From positions 62,001-126,000 of the forward strand of contig CAWKND010000001.1 of assembly GCA_963850915.1 (NCBI GenBank): a DNA stretch of 64,000 bases, given 5' to 3'. Below, piece after piece: positions 31,689-40,419 of the stretch. The stretch comes from CAVTWH01 sp963850915 (GTDB lineage: Bacteria > Actinomycetota > Actinomycetes > Mycobacteriales > Micromonosporaceae). A model generated the notes under the pieces. It worked only from the letters and a program-made list of their open reading frames with translations, was not told the origin of the DNA and made no database searches. The stretch's first letter is position 1; the number at the start of each line of letters is the position of its first letter. Made by a program: the position numbers and the translations under genes.

Positions 31689-32264
31689 TCAGGCGCAGGC
31701 GTTGATGAGCGGATCGGTGGCCGAGGTCACCCGCTGGATGACCGGGGGTACGTCCGCGGCCGCCTTCACATTGGCCAGCAGTGCGGGGTCGGCGGCGAGC
31801 TGCTCGAGGTTACCGGCGGTGGCCTGGGCGGCGCTGGTCACCTTCACGGTGGGAGCGGCCTGACCAGTCGACCTGATCTTGCCGGCCAGGGTGGTGAGCC
31901 GGCCCAGCGCGGACGCCTTCGCCTTGTCGGCGGCAGCGGTGTTCTTGCTGCTCACATGGCCGGCGAGGGTACCCACGTCGGTACCGAAGGCGGTCAGGTC
32001 GGTGGCGACAACGGCGTTGATCTGCTGGCACACCGCGCTGGCGCTGCCCGCCGGCGACGGTGTGGCTACCGCGCTGGCGACGGCGCTCGCCGTCGGGCCG
32101 GTCGCGGCCACCGCGTGCGGGGTGGTACTGCAGGCCGCCAACGCCACCAGGCCGGTGAGGCCCAGCAGTGCGGCCGCCACGCTGCGAGCTAGCAGCGTGG
32201 CGGCCACACCTGGCGGTACCGACGTCCACGGGCGCGCGGGCGCGTCATTCGGGCGTCGTGACAT
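31689..32264 (-). CDS. Putative lipoprotein of unknown function
   Basis: A 191-residue exported protein. After a 27-residue polar start, a hydrophobic stretch ends in the lipobox LVALAAC, predicting lipidation near Cys45. The mature part is a Ser/Ala/Thr-rich linker followed by a helical Ala-rich domain with two Cys (CQQINAVV and the C-terminal INACA) that could form a disulfide. ATG at 32264 has GAGGAG upstream within the palindrome GAGGAGTTCCTC. It follows rne by 30 bp. No known domain is recognised. Confidence 0.72.
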   Translation of the reverse strand: MSRRPNDAPARPWTSVPPGVAATLLARSVAAALLGLTGLVALAACSTTPHAVAATGPTASAVASAVATPSPAGSASAVCQQINAVVATDLTAFGTDVGTLAGHVSSKNTAAADKAKASALGRLTTLAGKIRSTGQAAPTVKVTSAAQATAGNLEQLAADPALLANVKAAADVPPVIQRVTSATDPLINACA

Positions 32265-32294
32265 GGGAGGAACTCCTCGGGGTCACCCGGTGGG

Positions 32295-34997
32295 TTACCG
32301 GGACCGCCGGCGGCTGCTCCACAACGTGCGACGCCGGCCGGCGGGTGCGGCGGCCGGTCCGGCTGCCCCGTCGGGGCCGCCCGTGTGTTCAACCGGCACT
32401 GCTGTCTCCCCGACATCGTGCCCCGCATCCACCCCAGCCGCCACTTCGGCCACCGGGAGGTACTCCTCCCGAGGGCTGTCGGCGTCGTCTTCGTGCAGGT
32501 CAGCGTGGTCCTCATCCGCCGCATAACTCGAGCCGGCCGAGTCGGCTGCGTCACCCGAGCCGTGCCGACCACGGCGGCGGCCGGTCGCCGGGGCGGCGGA
32601 GGCCACCTCGGCGGTCGCCTTGCCGGCCGGCCGGCGCTCCGGTACCGGGTCGGTGTGGATGATCACGCCGCGGCCCTTGCAGTGCTCGCAGGTCTCGCTG
32701 AACGCCTCCAGCAGACCCAGGCCGATCCGCTTGCGGGTCATCTGTACCAGGCCGAGCGAGGTGATCTCGGTGACCTGGTGCTTGGTACGGTCCCGGCCCA
32801 GGCACTCGGTGAGTCGACGCAGTACCAGGTCGCGGTTGCTCTCCAGCACCATGTCGATGAAGTCGATCACCACGATGCCGCCGAGGTCGCGCAGCCGCAG
32901 CTGGCGGACGATCTCCTCGGCCGCCTCCAGGTTGTTGCGGGTGACCGTCTCCTCCAGGTTTCCACCGGTGCCGGTGTACTTGCCGGTGTTCACGTCGATG
33001 ACGGTCATCGCCTCGGTGCGGTCGATCACCAGCGAACCACCCGAGGGTAGGTAGACCTTGCGGTCCAGGCCCTTGAGGATCTGCTCGTCGATACGGCGCG
33101 CGGCGAAGACGTCGGAGTTGCCGGTGTGCCGGTGCAGCCGCTCCATCAGGTCGGGCGAGACGTGGGTCAGGTACCCCTCGACCATCTCGTACGCCCCGTT
33201 GCCCTGCACCACGAGTTCGCGGAAGTCCTCGTTGAACAGGTCGCGTACCACCCGGATGACCAGGTCCGGCTCCTCGTACAGCTGGACCGGCGCGCCGCCC
33301 TGCTGGGACTTGCGCTCGATCTCCTCCCACTGCGCCTGCAGCCGGGTGACATCGCGCTCCAGCTCGTCCTCGGCAGCGCCCTCGGCGGCCGTCCGGACGA
33401 TCACCCCGGCCGACTCGGGTACCAGGTGCTTGAGCACGTCCCGCAGCCGCTTGCGCTCGGTATCGGCGAGCTTGCGGCTGATCCCGGAGGTGTTTCCGCC
33501 CGGTACGTACACCAGGTGCCGTCCGGAGAGTGCGAGGTGGCTGGTGAGCCGGGCGCCCTTGTGCCCGATCGGGTCCTTGGTGACCTGCACGAGTACCGAG
33601 TCGCCGGACTTCAGCGCCTGCTCGATGGAGCGGGCACGCCCCTCCAGGCCGGCCGCGTCCCAGTTGACCTCGCCGGCGTAGAGCACGCCGTTGCGGCCCC
33701 GACCGATGTCGATGAAGGCCGCCTCCATGCTGGGCAGCACGTTCTGTACCTTGCCCAGGTAGACGTTGCCGACCATGGTGCCCGAGCTGGCCCGGGTCAC
33801 GTAGTGCTCGACGAGTACGCCGTCCTCGAGTACCGCGATCTGGGTACGGTCACCCTTCTCGCGGACGACCATCACCCGGTCGACCGCTTCGCGGCGGGCC
33901 AGGAACTCCGACTCGGACAGGATCGGCGGGCGGGTACGCCGCTGGTCACGCCCGTCGCGCCGGCGCTGCCGCTTGGCCTCCAGCCGGGTCGAGCCGGAGA
34001 CGCCCTGCACCTCGTCACGGGCTGCCCGGGGCGGGCGTACCCGCACCACGGTGAGTACCCCGTCCTCGGTGCTCTCCCCCGACTCGCCGCCGGAGCCGCC
34101 GCGCCGCCGCCGCCGACGGCGCCGGGTCAGCGGCTCGCCGCCCTCGGCCTCGTCCTCGTCGACCGGCTCGCTCTCGCTCTCGGCCGCGACCGGCTCGGTC
34201 TCGTCCGACTCGTCGTACTCGTCGCCGCCCTTGCCGCGCCCGCGACCACGCCGGCCACGGCGGCGCCGGCGGCGACCGCCGGGGCCGATCTCGTCATCGT
34301 CTTCTTCGTCGTCGTCGACCTCGGCGGCCGGCTCGGCCGGCTCCTCGACGATCTCCGGCGCGCTCTCGCCGCCGGCCGTGCCACGGCGGCTGCGCCGGCT
34401 GCGGCGGCTGCGGGTGGGCTCGCCCGACTCCTCGTGCCCCTCGTGCCCCTCGTGCGGTTCATGCGCCTCGGCGGGCGCGGCGGAAGCAGCGGCCGGCTCG
34501 GGTGTCGCGAACGGGGCCTTCGCCGGCTGGCCGGAGAGCTTCTCCGCCCGGCCGGCCGGCGGGATCTCGGGCGGCATGAACAGCACGGTGGCGGCGGGCG
34601 CCGCGCGCCGGCGGGAGCTGGGTGCGGCGGCCGGTTCGTCGGAGTCGGCCGCGCCGGGCCCGTCGTCGACCGCGTCGGCCGGGGCCGCACCACGGCGGCG
34701 TGAGCGCCGGGCGGTGGCCGGCTCGCCGGAGGCTTCTTCGCTGGTCGCGGCCTCTGCAGGGGTACCCGCGTCGGCCGGCTCGGCACCGGCCCGGCTGCGC
34801 CGGCGGCGGGTGGGTGCGGCCTCGTCAGACACGGAATCGGTGGTACCAGGCTCAGCGCCGGTACCCTCCGTGCCCGGCTCAGCAGCGCGGGATCGGGTGG
34901 ACCGCGCACGGGTACGGCGCGGTGTCTCGTTATCGGCGGTTTCGTTGGCCGGCACGCTGCCGGCCTCCGTCCCGCCCGTTGGCTCGTTGTCGAGCAT
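32295..34997 (-). CDS. rne: Ribonuclease E/G family endoribonuclease
   Basis: A 900-residue RNase E/G. In actinobacteria it cuts single-stranded AU-rich RNA in mRNA decay and rRNA maturation. The N-terminal ~390 residues are acidic/basic low complexity (runs of RRRRRR and EEDDDE) instead of the C-terminal scaffold of E. coli, the usual actinobacterial layout. The S1 domain (GTMVGNVYLGKVQNVLPSME) and the DNase-I-like catalytic domain follow, with TVIDVNTG and VIDFIDM carrying the metal-binding Asp residues, and the zinc link CEHCKG. ATG at 34997; upstream ribosome signal GGAG is about ten bases away. A 90-residue variable tail ends the protein. Confidence 0.95.
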   Translation of the reverse strand: MLDNEPTGGTEAGSVPANETADNETPRRTRARSTRSRAAEPGTEGTGAEPGTTDSVSDEAAPTRRRRSRAGAEPADAGTPAEAATSEEASGEPATARRSRRRGAAPADAVDDGPGAADSDEPAAAPSSRRRAAPAATVLFMPPEIPPAGRAEKLSGQPAKAPFATPEPAAASAAPAEAHEPHEGHEGHEESGEPTRSRRSRRSRRGTAGGESAPEIVEEPAEPAAEVDDDEEDDDEIGPGGRRRRRRGRRGRGRGKGGDEYDESDETEPVAAESESEPVDEDEAEGGEPLTRRRRRRRRGGSGGESGESTEDGVLTVVRVRPPRAARDEVQGVSGSTRLEAKRQRRRDGRDQRRTRPPILSESEFLARREAVDRVMVVREKGDRTQIAVLEDGVLVEHYVTRASSGTMVGNVYLGKVQNVLPSMEAAFIDIGRGRNGVLYAGEVNWDAAGLEGRARSIEQALKSGDSVLVQVTKDPIGHKGARLTSHLALSGRHLVYVPGGNTSGISRKLADTERKRLRDVLKHLVPESAGVIVRTAAEGAAEDELERDVTRLQAQWEEIERKSQQGGAPVQLYEEPDLVIRVVRDLFNEDFRELVVQGNGAYEMVEGYLTHVSPDLMERLHRHTGNSDVFAARRIDEQILKGLDRKVYLPSGGSLVIDRTEAMTVIDVNTGKYTGTGGNLEETVTRNNLEAAEEIVRQLRLRDLGGIVVIDFIDMVLESNRDLVLRRLTECLGRDRTKHQVTEITSLGLVQMTRKRIGLGLLEAFSETCEHCKGRGVIIHTDPVPERRPAGKATAEVASAAPATGRRRGRHGSGDAADSAGSSYAADEDHADLHEDDADSPREEYLPVAEVAAGVDAGHDVGETAVPVEHTGGPDGAAGPAAAPAGRRRTLWSSRRRSR

Positions 34998-35114
34998 CTC
35001 GGACGATCTCCAGTTCTGGACGTCCCCGGGCGCGTTGCCGCAGCCACGCGGGGATGTCACGGTCACCGCCGCCGGGCACCAAACGCGCTCGACGACGAAG
35101 TCTGCCAGCCCCGC

Positions 35115-35909
35115 CTAAGCAGACGGAGCTCCGACAACAGCCTCTTCGGTGGCCGCGTCTCCCGTGTTGTCCGGGAGGAACGGATCGCCGATTTCCAGCT
35201 GCGCGGTGAGCGTGCCCTGGCACAGCCGAGTTACCCGAGGTGGGGCCACCGGCTCCAGGCCGGCCACAAGGCGCAGACCAGAAAGGACATCGTCGGGTCG
35301 TACCGTCGGCGTGAGCTGCCGGACGACAGTTTCGAGTATCGCACATCCCGCGACGCCACCCCCGGAAGGCGCTCCCGCCGGTGTGCTGTCGAGCGTTTCG
35401 GCGGGCGCGGTGACGGGTGCCGTGACGGTCAGGGCGAGCACCGCCGCGCGGCAGTCGAAAGTACGCAGCCCCTGCTTGGTCATCCGCTCCACCAGTACCT
35501 CGGGGCGCGCCAGGAACTCGGCCACCGCGGCGCGCGCCGGCTCGTCGCCCACGCCGGGCAGCTCCAGCCGCCACAGCGAGGCGACCATCCGGTCGGCCAG
35601 GCTGCCACCGGTCGCCTCGATCGCGGCGAGCACGTCCAGTCCGGGCGAGAGCGCGGCGTCCAGCGCGGCGCGTACCCGCTCCGGGTCGACCTTCGCCCGC
35701 AGCGCGATCTCCAGGTACTCGGCCTCGCTGGCCACTCCGGTCGGCGCGGCACTGGCGTAGGAGATCTTCGGGTGCGGGGTGAACCCCTGGGAGTACGCGA
35801 TGGGTACCCCGGCCCGCTGCACAGCACGCTCGAACGCCCGGGCGAAGTCCCGGTGTGACGTGAAGCGCAGTGGCCCGCGCTTGGCGTACCGGATCCGGAT
35901 GCGCTGCAC
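35115..35909 (-). CDS. TIGR03936/DUF2344 family radical-SAM-associated protein
   Basis: A 264-residue protein with the DUF2344 signature: RIRYAKRGPLRFTSHRDFARAFERA at the start and IAYSQGFTPHPKISYA, then the ASEAEYLEIAL stretch. Such proteins are encoded beside, or fused to, the TIGR03960 radical SAM protein, and some are annotated as tRNA- or rRNA-modification candidates; no activity is proven. Here it follows that gene, separated by a 117-bp gap with a 12-bp hairpin. GTG start at 35909. The last 45 residues are acidic and variable. Confidence 0.9.
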   Translation of the reverse strand: MQRIRIRYAKRGPLRFTSHRDFARAFERAVQRAGVPIAYSQGFTPHPKISYASAAPTGVASEAEYLEIALRAKVDPERVRAALDAALSPGLDVLAAIEATGGSLADRMVASLWRLELPGVGDEPARAAVAEFLARPEVLVERMTKQGLRTFDCRAAVLALTVTAPVTAPAETLDSTPAGAPSGGGVAGCAILETVVRQLTPTVRPDDVLSGLRLVAGLEPVAPPRVTRLCQGTLTAQLEIGDPFLPDNTGDAATEEAVVGAPSA

Positions 35910-35973
35910 GACCGGCTCCTGGTTGGAGTCGGGCTGATTCCTGGAGATGGCGCTCCTCCTGTGATCTTTCCGA

Positions 35974-36016
35974 CAGCACCGCCCCGGGCGCGTCGCGCCG
36001 GTTCGGGGCGGTGCTG
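35974..36016. terminator. Strong hairpin between the two radical-SAM-related genes
   Basis: A perfect 12-bp stem: CAGCACCGCCCC (35974-35985) with GGGGCGGTGCTG (36005-36016), loop 19 bases. No T-tract follows on the minus strand, so it may be a transcript-stabilising or partial attenuating structure rather than a full terminator. Confidence 0.55.
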
Positions 36017-36026
36017 GGCGCGGACG

Positions 36027-37994
36027 TCAGGGGTGGGTGTGGCCGGCCGCGGCCGGGAGTCTGAGGTCGTTGCTGACCGGGGTGAGCGGGAGCAGCTTGC
36101 GCCCGGTCGGCCCGATCTGGATCTCGGTGTCCATGCTCGGGCAGACGCCGCAGTCGAAGCACGGCGTCCAGCGGCAGTCGTCCTGCTCGTACTCCGACAG
36201 CGAGTCCTGCCAGTCCTGCCAGAGCCAGTCCTTGTCCAGCCCGGAGTCCAGGTGGTCCCACGGCAGTACCTCGGCCTGCTCCCGCTCGCGGGTGGTGAAC
36301 CAGGCCAGGTCCACACCGAGGGCCGGCAGTACCTCCGCCGCCGACTCGACCCAGCGCTGGTAGGAGAAGTGCTCCGACCAGCCGTCGAAGCGCTGCCCCT
36401 TCTCCCAGACCCGCTGGATCACCGCGCCGACCCGCCGGTCGCCCCGGGACAGCAGCCCTTCGATGAGCGAGGGCTCGCCGTCGTGGTAGCGGTAGCCGAT
36501 CGCCCGACCCAGCGAACGGTCCGAGTTGATCGCCTGCTTGAGCAGCTTCAGCCGGTGGTCGATGGTCTCCGGCGGGCAGATCGGCGCCCACTGGAACGGG
36601 GTGTGCGGCTTGGGTACGAACCCGCCGATCGAGACCGTGCAGCGGATGTCCTTGGAGCCGGTGGCCTTGCGGCCGGCCCGGATCACCTCCTGCGCCATCC
36701 GGGCGATCTGCAGGACGTCCTCGTCGGTCTCGGTGGGCAGGCCACACATGAAGTACAGCTTCACCTGCCGCCAGCCGTTGGTGTAGGCGGTGACGACGGT
36801 ACGGATCAGGTCCTCTTCGGTGACCATCTTGTTGATCACCTTGCGGATCCGCTCCGAGCCACCCTCTGGGGCGAACGTCAGTCCGGTACGCCGGCCGTTG
36901 CGGGACAGCTCCTGGGCGAGGTCGATGTTGAAGGCATCCACCCGGGTACTCGGCAGCGACAGCGAGACATTCGTCCCGGCGTACTGCTCGGCCAGGCCGG
37001 AGCACATGTCGCCGATCTCCGAGTGGTCGGCGCTGGACAGGCTGAGCAACCCCACCTCGGTGAAGCCGGAGAACTCCAGCCCGTCCTTGACCATCTGGCC
37101 GACCGTGGTGATCGAGCGCTCGCGTACCGGCCGGGTGATCATGCCCGCCTGGCAGAACCGGCAGCCACGGGTACAACCACGGAAGATCTCCACGGCGTAC
37201 CGCTCGTGCACCGTCTCGGCCAGCGGTACCAGTGGCTTCTTCGGGTACGGCCAGGCGTCAAGATCCATCGTGGTGCGCTTGTGCACCCGGAACGGTACGT
37301 CCGCGCGGTTGGGTACCACCCGCTGGATCCGCCCGTCCGGCAGGTAGTCGACGTCGTAGAAGCGCGGCACGTACACGCTCTCCGTGCGCGCCAGGCGCAG
37401 CAGCAGCTCGTCGCGCCCGCCCGGGCTGCCCTCGCTCTTCCACTGCCGGACGATCCCGGTGATCTCCAGTACCGCCTCCTCGCCGTCGCCGAGTACGGCG
37501 GCGTCGATGAAGTCGGCGATCGGCTCCGGGTTGAACGCGGCGTGCCCGCCGGCCACCACGATCGGGTGGCTGTCGTCACGATCCTTGGCGTGCAACGGAA
37601 TCCGCGCCAGGTCGAGCGCGGTGAGCATGTTGGTGTAGCCCAGCTCGGTGGAGAACGAGACACCGAACAGGTCGAAGGCGCCGACCGGCCGGTGCGCGTC
37701 CACGGTGAACTGGGAGACCCCTTCGGCGCGCATCAGCGCCTCCAGGTCGGGCCAGACCGCGTACGTACGCTCGGCGAGTACGTCGGGCTGCTCGTTGAGT
37801 ACCTCGTAGAGGATCTGTACGCCCTGGTTGGGTAGGCCGACCTCGTACGCGTCCGGGTACATCAGTACCCAGCGGACGGTGGTCGAGTCCCAGTCCTTGA
37901 CGGTGGCGCCGAGCTCGCCACCCACGTACTGGATGGGCTTGCTGATTCTTGGCAGCAGCTGCTCCAGCTGCGGCCAGACACTGGCGACACTCAT
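36027..37994 (-). CDS. TIGR03960 family B12-binding-domain radical SAM protein
   Basis: A 655-residue protein. The N-terminal part (about 1-200) resembles a B12-binding domain (VLMYPDAYEVGLPNQG, FGVSFSTELGYTN, VVAGGHAAFN). The radical SAM cluster motif CTRGCRFC has Cys274, Cys278 and Cys281, followed by LTFAPEGGSERIR and a C-terminal domain with a CFDCGVC cluster-like motif. The family, with its DUF2344 partner, is widespread but its reaction is unknown. ATG at 37994; upstream frame to 38072 lacks a clear ribosome site. It diverges from the pilin gene across 877 bp. Confidence 0.92.
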   Translation of the reverse strand: MSVASVWPQLEQLLPRISKPIQYVGGELGATVKDWDSTTVRWVLMYPDAYEVGLPNQGVQILYEVLNEQPDVLAERTYAVWPDLEALMRAEGVSQFTVDAHRPVGAFDLFGVSFSTELGYTNMLTALDLARIPLHAKDRDDSHPIVVAGGHAAFNPEPIADFIDAAVLGDGEEAVLEITGIVRQWKSEGSPGGRDELLLRLARTESVYVPRFYDVDYLPDGRIQRVVPNRADVPFRVHKRTTMDLDAWPYPKKPLVPLAETVHERYAVEIFRGCTRGCRFCQAGMITRPVRERSITTVGQMVKDGLEFSGFTEVGLLSLSSADHSEIGDMCSGLAEQYAGTNVSLSLPSTRVDAFNIDLAQELSRNGRRTGLTFAPEGGSERIRKVINKMVTEEDLIRTVVTAYTNGWRQVKLYFMCGLPTETDEDVLQIARMAQEVIRAGRKATGSKDIRCTVSIGGFVPKPHTPFQWAPICPPETIDHRLKLLKQAINSDRSLGRAIGYRYHDGEPSLIEGLLSRGDRRVGAVIQRVWEKGQRFDGWSEHFSYQRWVESAAEVLPALGVDLAWFTTREREQAEVLPWDHLDSGLDKDWLWQDWQDSLSEYEQDDCRWTPCFDCGVCPSMDTEIQIGPTGRKLLPLTPVSNDLRLPAAAGHTHP

Positions 37995-38871
37995 AACGAC
38001 CGAGGGTACGCGGCCAGCGGCCGGCCCCACCGCGTCGGCCCGCCTCGCCGGCCCCTCGCCGCCGGGCCGCACCGCAGCCGCTCCGATTGTTGTGCTGATC
38101 GGAATTGTCGGATACGGGCACGGCCACTTTCAAAAGGACGCGTTTATCCGCCCGCCACGGACTCGGCTAAATTGTCGGGCACCCGACTGAGGCGCAATTC
38201 TCCAGCGGCCATCCGTTAACCCTGGAAATGCCACCGAATACGGCCGGATCAGCGCGCCGCACCTAATCACGCACTTCTCACGTAAGTACCGTGTGATCAG
38301 CGTGATGTCCCGCGATTCAGGCGTAATCAGGACAGTGGAAACCGCACTGCGTACCGGCGGGTACCACGCATGTGCGCTGGGTAACCGAGCGCCCTGTCCA
38401 CCCCCACCTACCGCAGCGTATTCCCCGGTCAACAGGGGGAAAGGCTGATCGTTCGGCGGCCGACCATCGCACGGTCGGCTACCAGAACCGGCTGTTCGAC
38501 GGCGAGATTCCCATCAATTGTTCGGCTGACCATCGGCCGGCCGGCGTAGTGAGATGGACTCGGTCGATCGGTAGGGTTCCGGCTGACCGCCGCAGCCAGC
38601 AGCGGATTAACAGGCAGGTCAACCGGGAACGGCCCGGTCGGTACCCATCCGGCTGGATCGATTTCCGGGGCGCGCAGCGTCGCTGTCCGGAAAGCGGATG
38701 GAGCGCCAATCGCGTGCGGCTGCACACCCGCGCACCCCGGATCGGTACCCCCGGCACGGGTGTGAGTGGCCGTTGGCAGCGATTACGCCACCCCGCTCGG
38801 ACGCCAGCCGGCGCCCCGGGCAACCACCACTGTTGCGGTCGACGTGACCGCCTCCCCCACAGGAGTACCCC
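37995..38871. other. 877-bp gap between the radical SAM gene and the pilin gene
   Basis: No convincing gene. Open frames on both strands encode unlikely protein. The left part (38080-38360) is markedly richer in A+T than its surroundings and contains related words GTGATCAGCGTGA and CACGTAAGTACCGTG near 38285-38310. A small hairpin pairs GCCGACC (38459-38465) with GGTCGGC (38473-38479). It must hold the promoters for both flanking genes and, given its length, may hold a leader RNA for the pilin; I recognise no known riboswitch in it. Confidence 0.5.
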
Positions 38872-39235
38872 GTGCTGAAGGCTATGTACTCGCGCCTCCG
38901 CGCCGCTCGTGAGAACGAGAACGGCTTCACCCTTATTGAACTTCTGATCGTCATCGTGATCCTCGGCGTACTCGCCGGCATCGTCGTCTTCTCGGTGAGC
39001 TTCGTGCAGAGCCGTGGCCAGAAGGCTGCCTGCCAGACGGACTACAAGAACGTTGAGGTGGCCATCGAGGCCTACTCTCGCCACGAACAGCGCAGTACCC
39101 TGCGGACATCCCCACGCTGATTTCTTCGGGCATCCTGAAGCGACACCGCCATCGGAGACGTTCCACTACGTGAAGAACTCCGACACCACATACACCGATG
39201 GACCCCATCAGCAACGGTCTGCCCGTAGGCATTGA
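38872..39235 (+). pseudogene. Type IV pilin / prepilin (frameshifted in this sequence)
   Basis: The major pilin candidate. GTG at 38872 with AGGAG seven bases upstream. Translation gives a 19-residue leader ending ENENG, then FTLIELLIVIVILGVLAGIV, the class III signal cut by prepilin peptidase after Gly and before Phe, with Glu5. The frame breaks at about 39076-39079 and 39098-39100 (one extra base each), at about 39141 (one missing) and near 39200. Correcting them gives a coherent globular part: YSATNSAVPADIPTLISSGI and TPPSETFHYVKNSDTTYT, then GPISNGLPVG. The short uncorrected product stops at 39120. The true stop is uncertain, near 39235, just before a strong hairpin. Probably sequence errors. 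Confidence 0.75.
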
Positions 39236-39275
39236 CACGTGCGGGAGAGGCCGGATGCGGCCCCTCCCGCACGTG
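39236..39275 (+). terminator. Hairpin between the pilin and pilT
   Basis: CACGTGCGGGAG (39236-39247) pairs with CTCCCGCACGTG (39264-39275), 12 bp perfect, with further pairing inside (GGCC). No long T-tract follows. It likely limits read-through so that pilin mRNA exceeds that of the assembly genes. Confidence 0.7.
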
Positions 39276-39320
39276 CGTCCGCTCGTCGGACCCCGGCACG
39301 AGCACGATTGAGGAGAACCC

Positions 39321-40419
39321 ATGTCCCACCGCCCGGCAGTCGGCAGCCATATCGGCGCGCTGCTCGACACGCTCTGGCGGGTGGGCGGCTCCGACCTGCT
39401 CATCTCCGCCGGCATGGCGCCCCAGATGCGGACTCAACGGCGAACTCGTGCCGGTCGTCGGGTACCGCCGCTTAGCGGCACAAGACGCCGATGCCCTGCT
39501 TGCCGAACTGATCAGCCCGGCGCAGGCGGAGCAACTGGCGGGTGGACGGGCGAGTACGACTTCTCCTTCGACTGGCGCGGCGAGGCCCGGGTCCGGGCCA
39601 GCGCGTTCAGCCAGCGCGGCGAGACGGTACTGGCGCTGCGGATGATCCCTCGGCGCATTCCCACCCTGGCTGAGCTCGGGCATGCCCGAGGTACTCAGCG
39701 AGTTCGCCCGAATGCACCAGGGGCTCGTCCTGGTCACCGGACCGACCGGCGCCGGCAAGACCACCACCCTGGCCGCGATGATCGACCAGATCAACCGCGA
39801 GCGGGCCTGCCACATCATCACCATCGAAGACCCGATCGAGTACGTGCACCAGCACCAGCGCGCCATGGTCAACCAGCGCGAGGTCGGCAGCGACACCCAG
39901 TCCTTCGGCTCGGCGCTGCGCGCGGTGCTGCGTCCGACCCCGACGTGCTGCTGGTCGGCGAGATGCGCGACCTCGACTCGATCTCCGCCGCGCTCACCAT
40001 CGCCGAGACGGGTCACCTCGTCTTCGCCACCCTGCACACCAACGACGCCGCCCAGATCGCTGGCCCGCATCATCGACGTGTTCCCCGCCGAGCAGCAGGC
40101 GCAGGTGCGTACCCAGTTGGCCGCCGCGCTCACCGGCATCGTGTACCAGCGGCTGCTGCCGCGCGTCGGCGGCGGCCTGGTCGCCGCCCAGGAGGTACTG
40201 ATCGCCACCGGCGCGGTCCGCAACCTCATCAAGGAGGGCAAGACCCACCAGCTGCGCAACTCACTGCTCACCGGACGGGAAGAGGGGATGGTCACCTTCG
40301 AACAGTCGCTGTCGCAGCTGATCCGGTCCGGGCTGGTGACCTATGAGGACGCGGTGGTACGCAGCCTCTACCCCAAGGACATCGAAGCGCCGCAGAACAT
40401 GGGCGGTGTCATCGCATGA
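39321..40419 (+). pseudogene. pilT: PilT-type pilus retraction ATPase (frameshifted in this sequence)
   Basis: ATG at 39321 with TGAGGAG upstream. The corrected product is about 365 residues, the normal PilT length: ALLDTLWRVGGSDLLISAGM at the N-terminus, Walker A GPTGAGKTTT, Asp box IEDPIEYVH, Walker B LVGEMRD, His box GHLVFATLHTND and the PilT-type C-terminus (AAQEVLIATGAVRNLIKEGK). Five frame changes are needed, near 39431, 39541, 39679, 39932 and 40056, alternating +1 and -1; after each the family sequence continues. It hexamerises at the inner membrane to retract the pilus. The stop overlaps the next start by ATGA. Confidence 0.85.

Noticed and set aside
35961..37835. A 624-codon plus-strand open frame opposite the B12-radical SAM gene
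   Set aside because: No domain, and the conserved radical SAM protein lies on the minus strand.
38372..38878. A 168-codon plus-strand frame upstream of the pilin
   Set aside because: Rich in Arg, His and Cys without protein-like periodicity; it ends inside the pilin start region, and the pilin has its own ribosome site.
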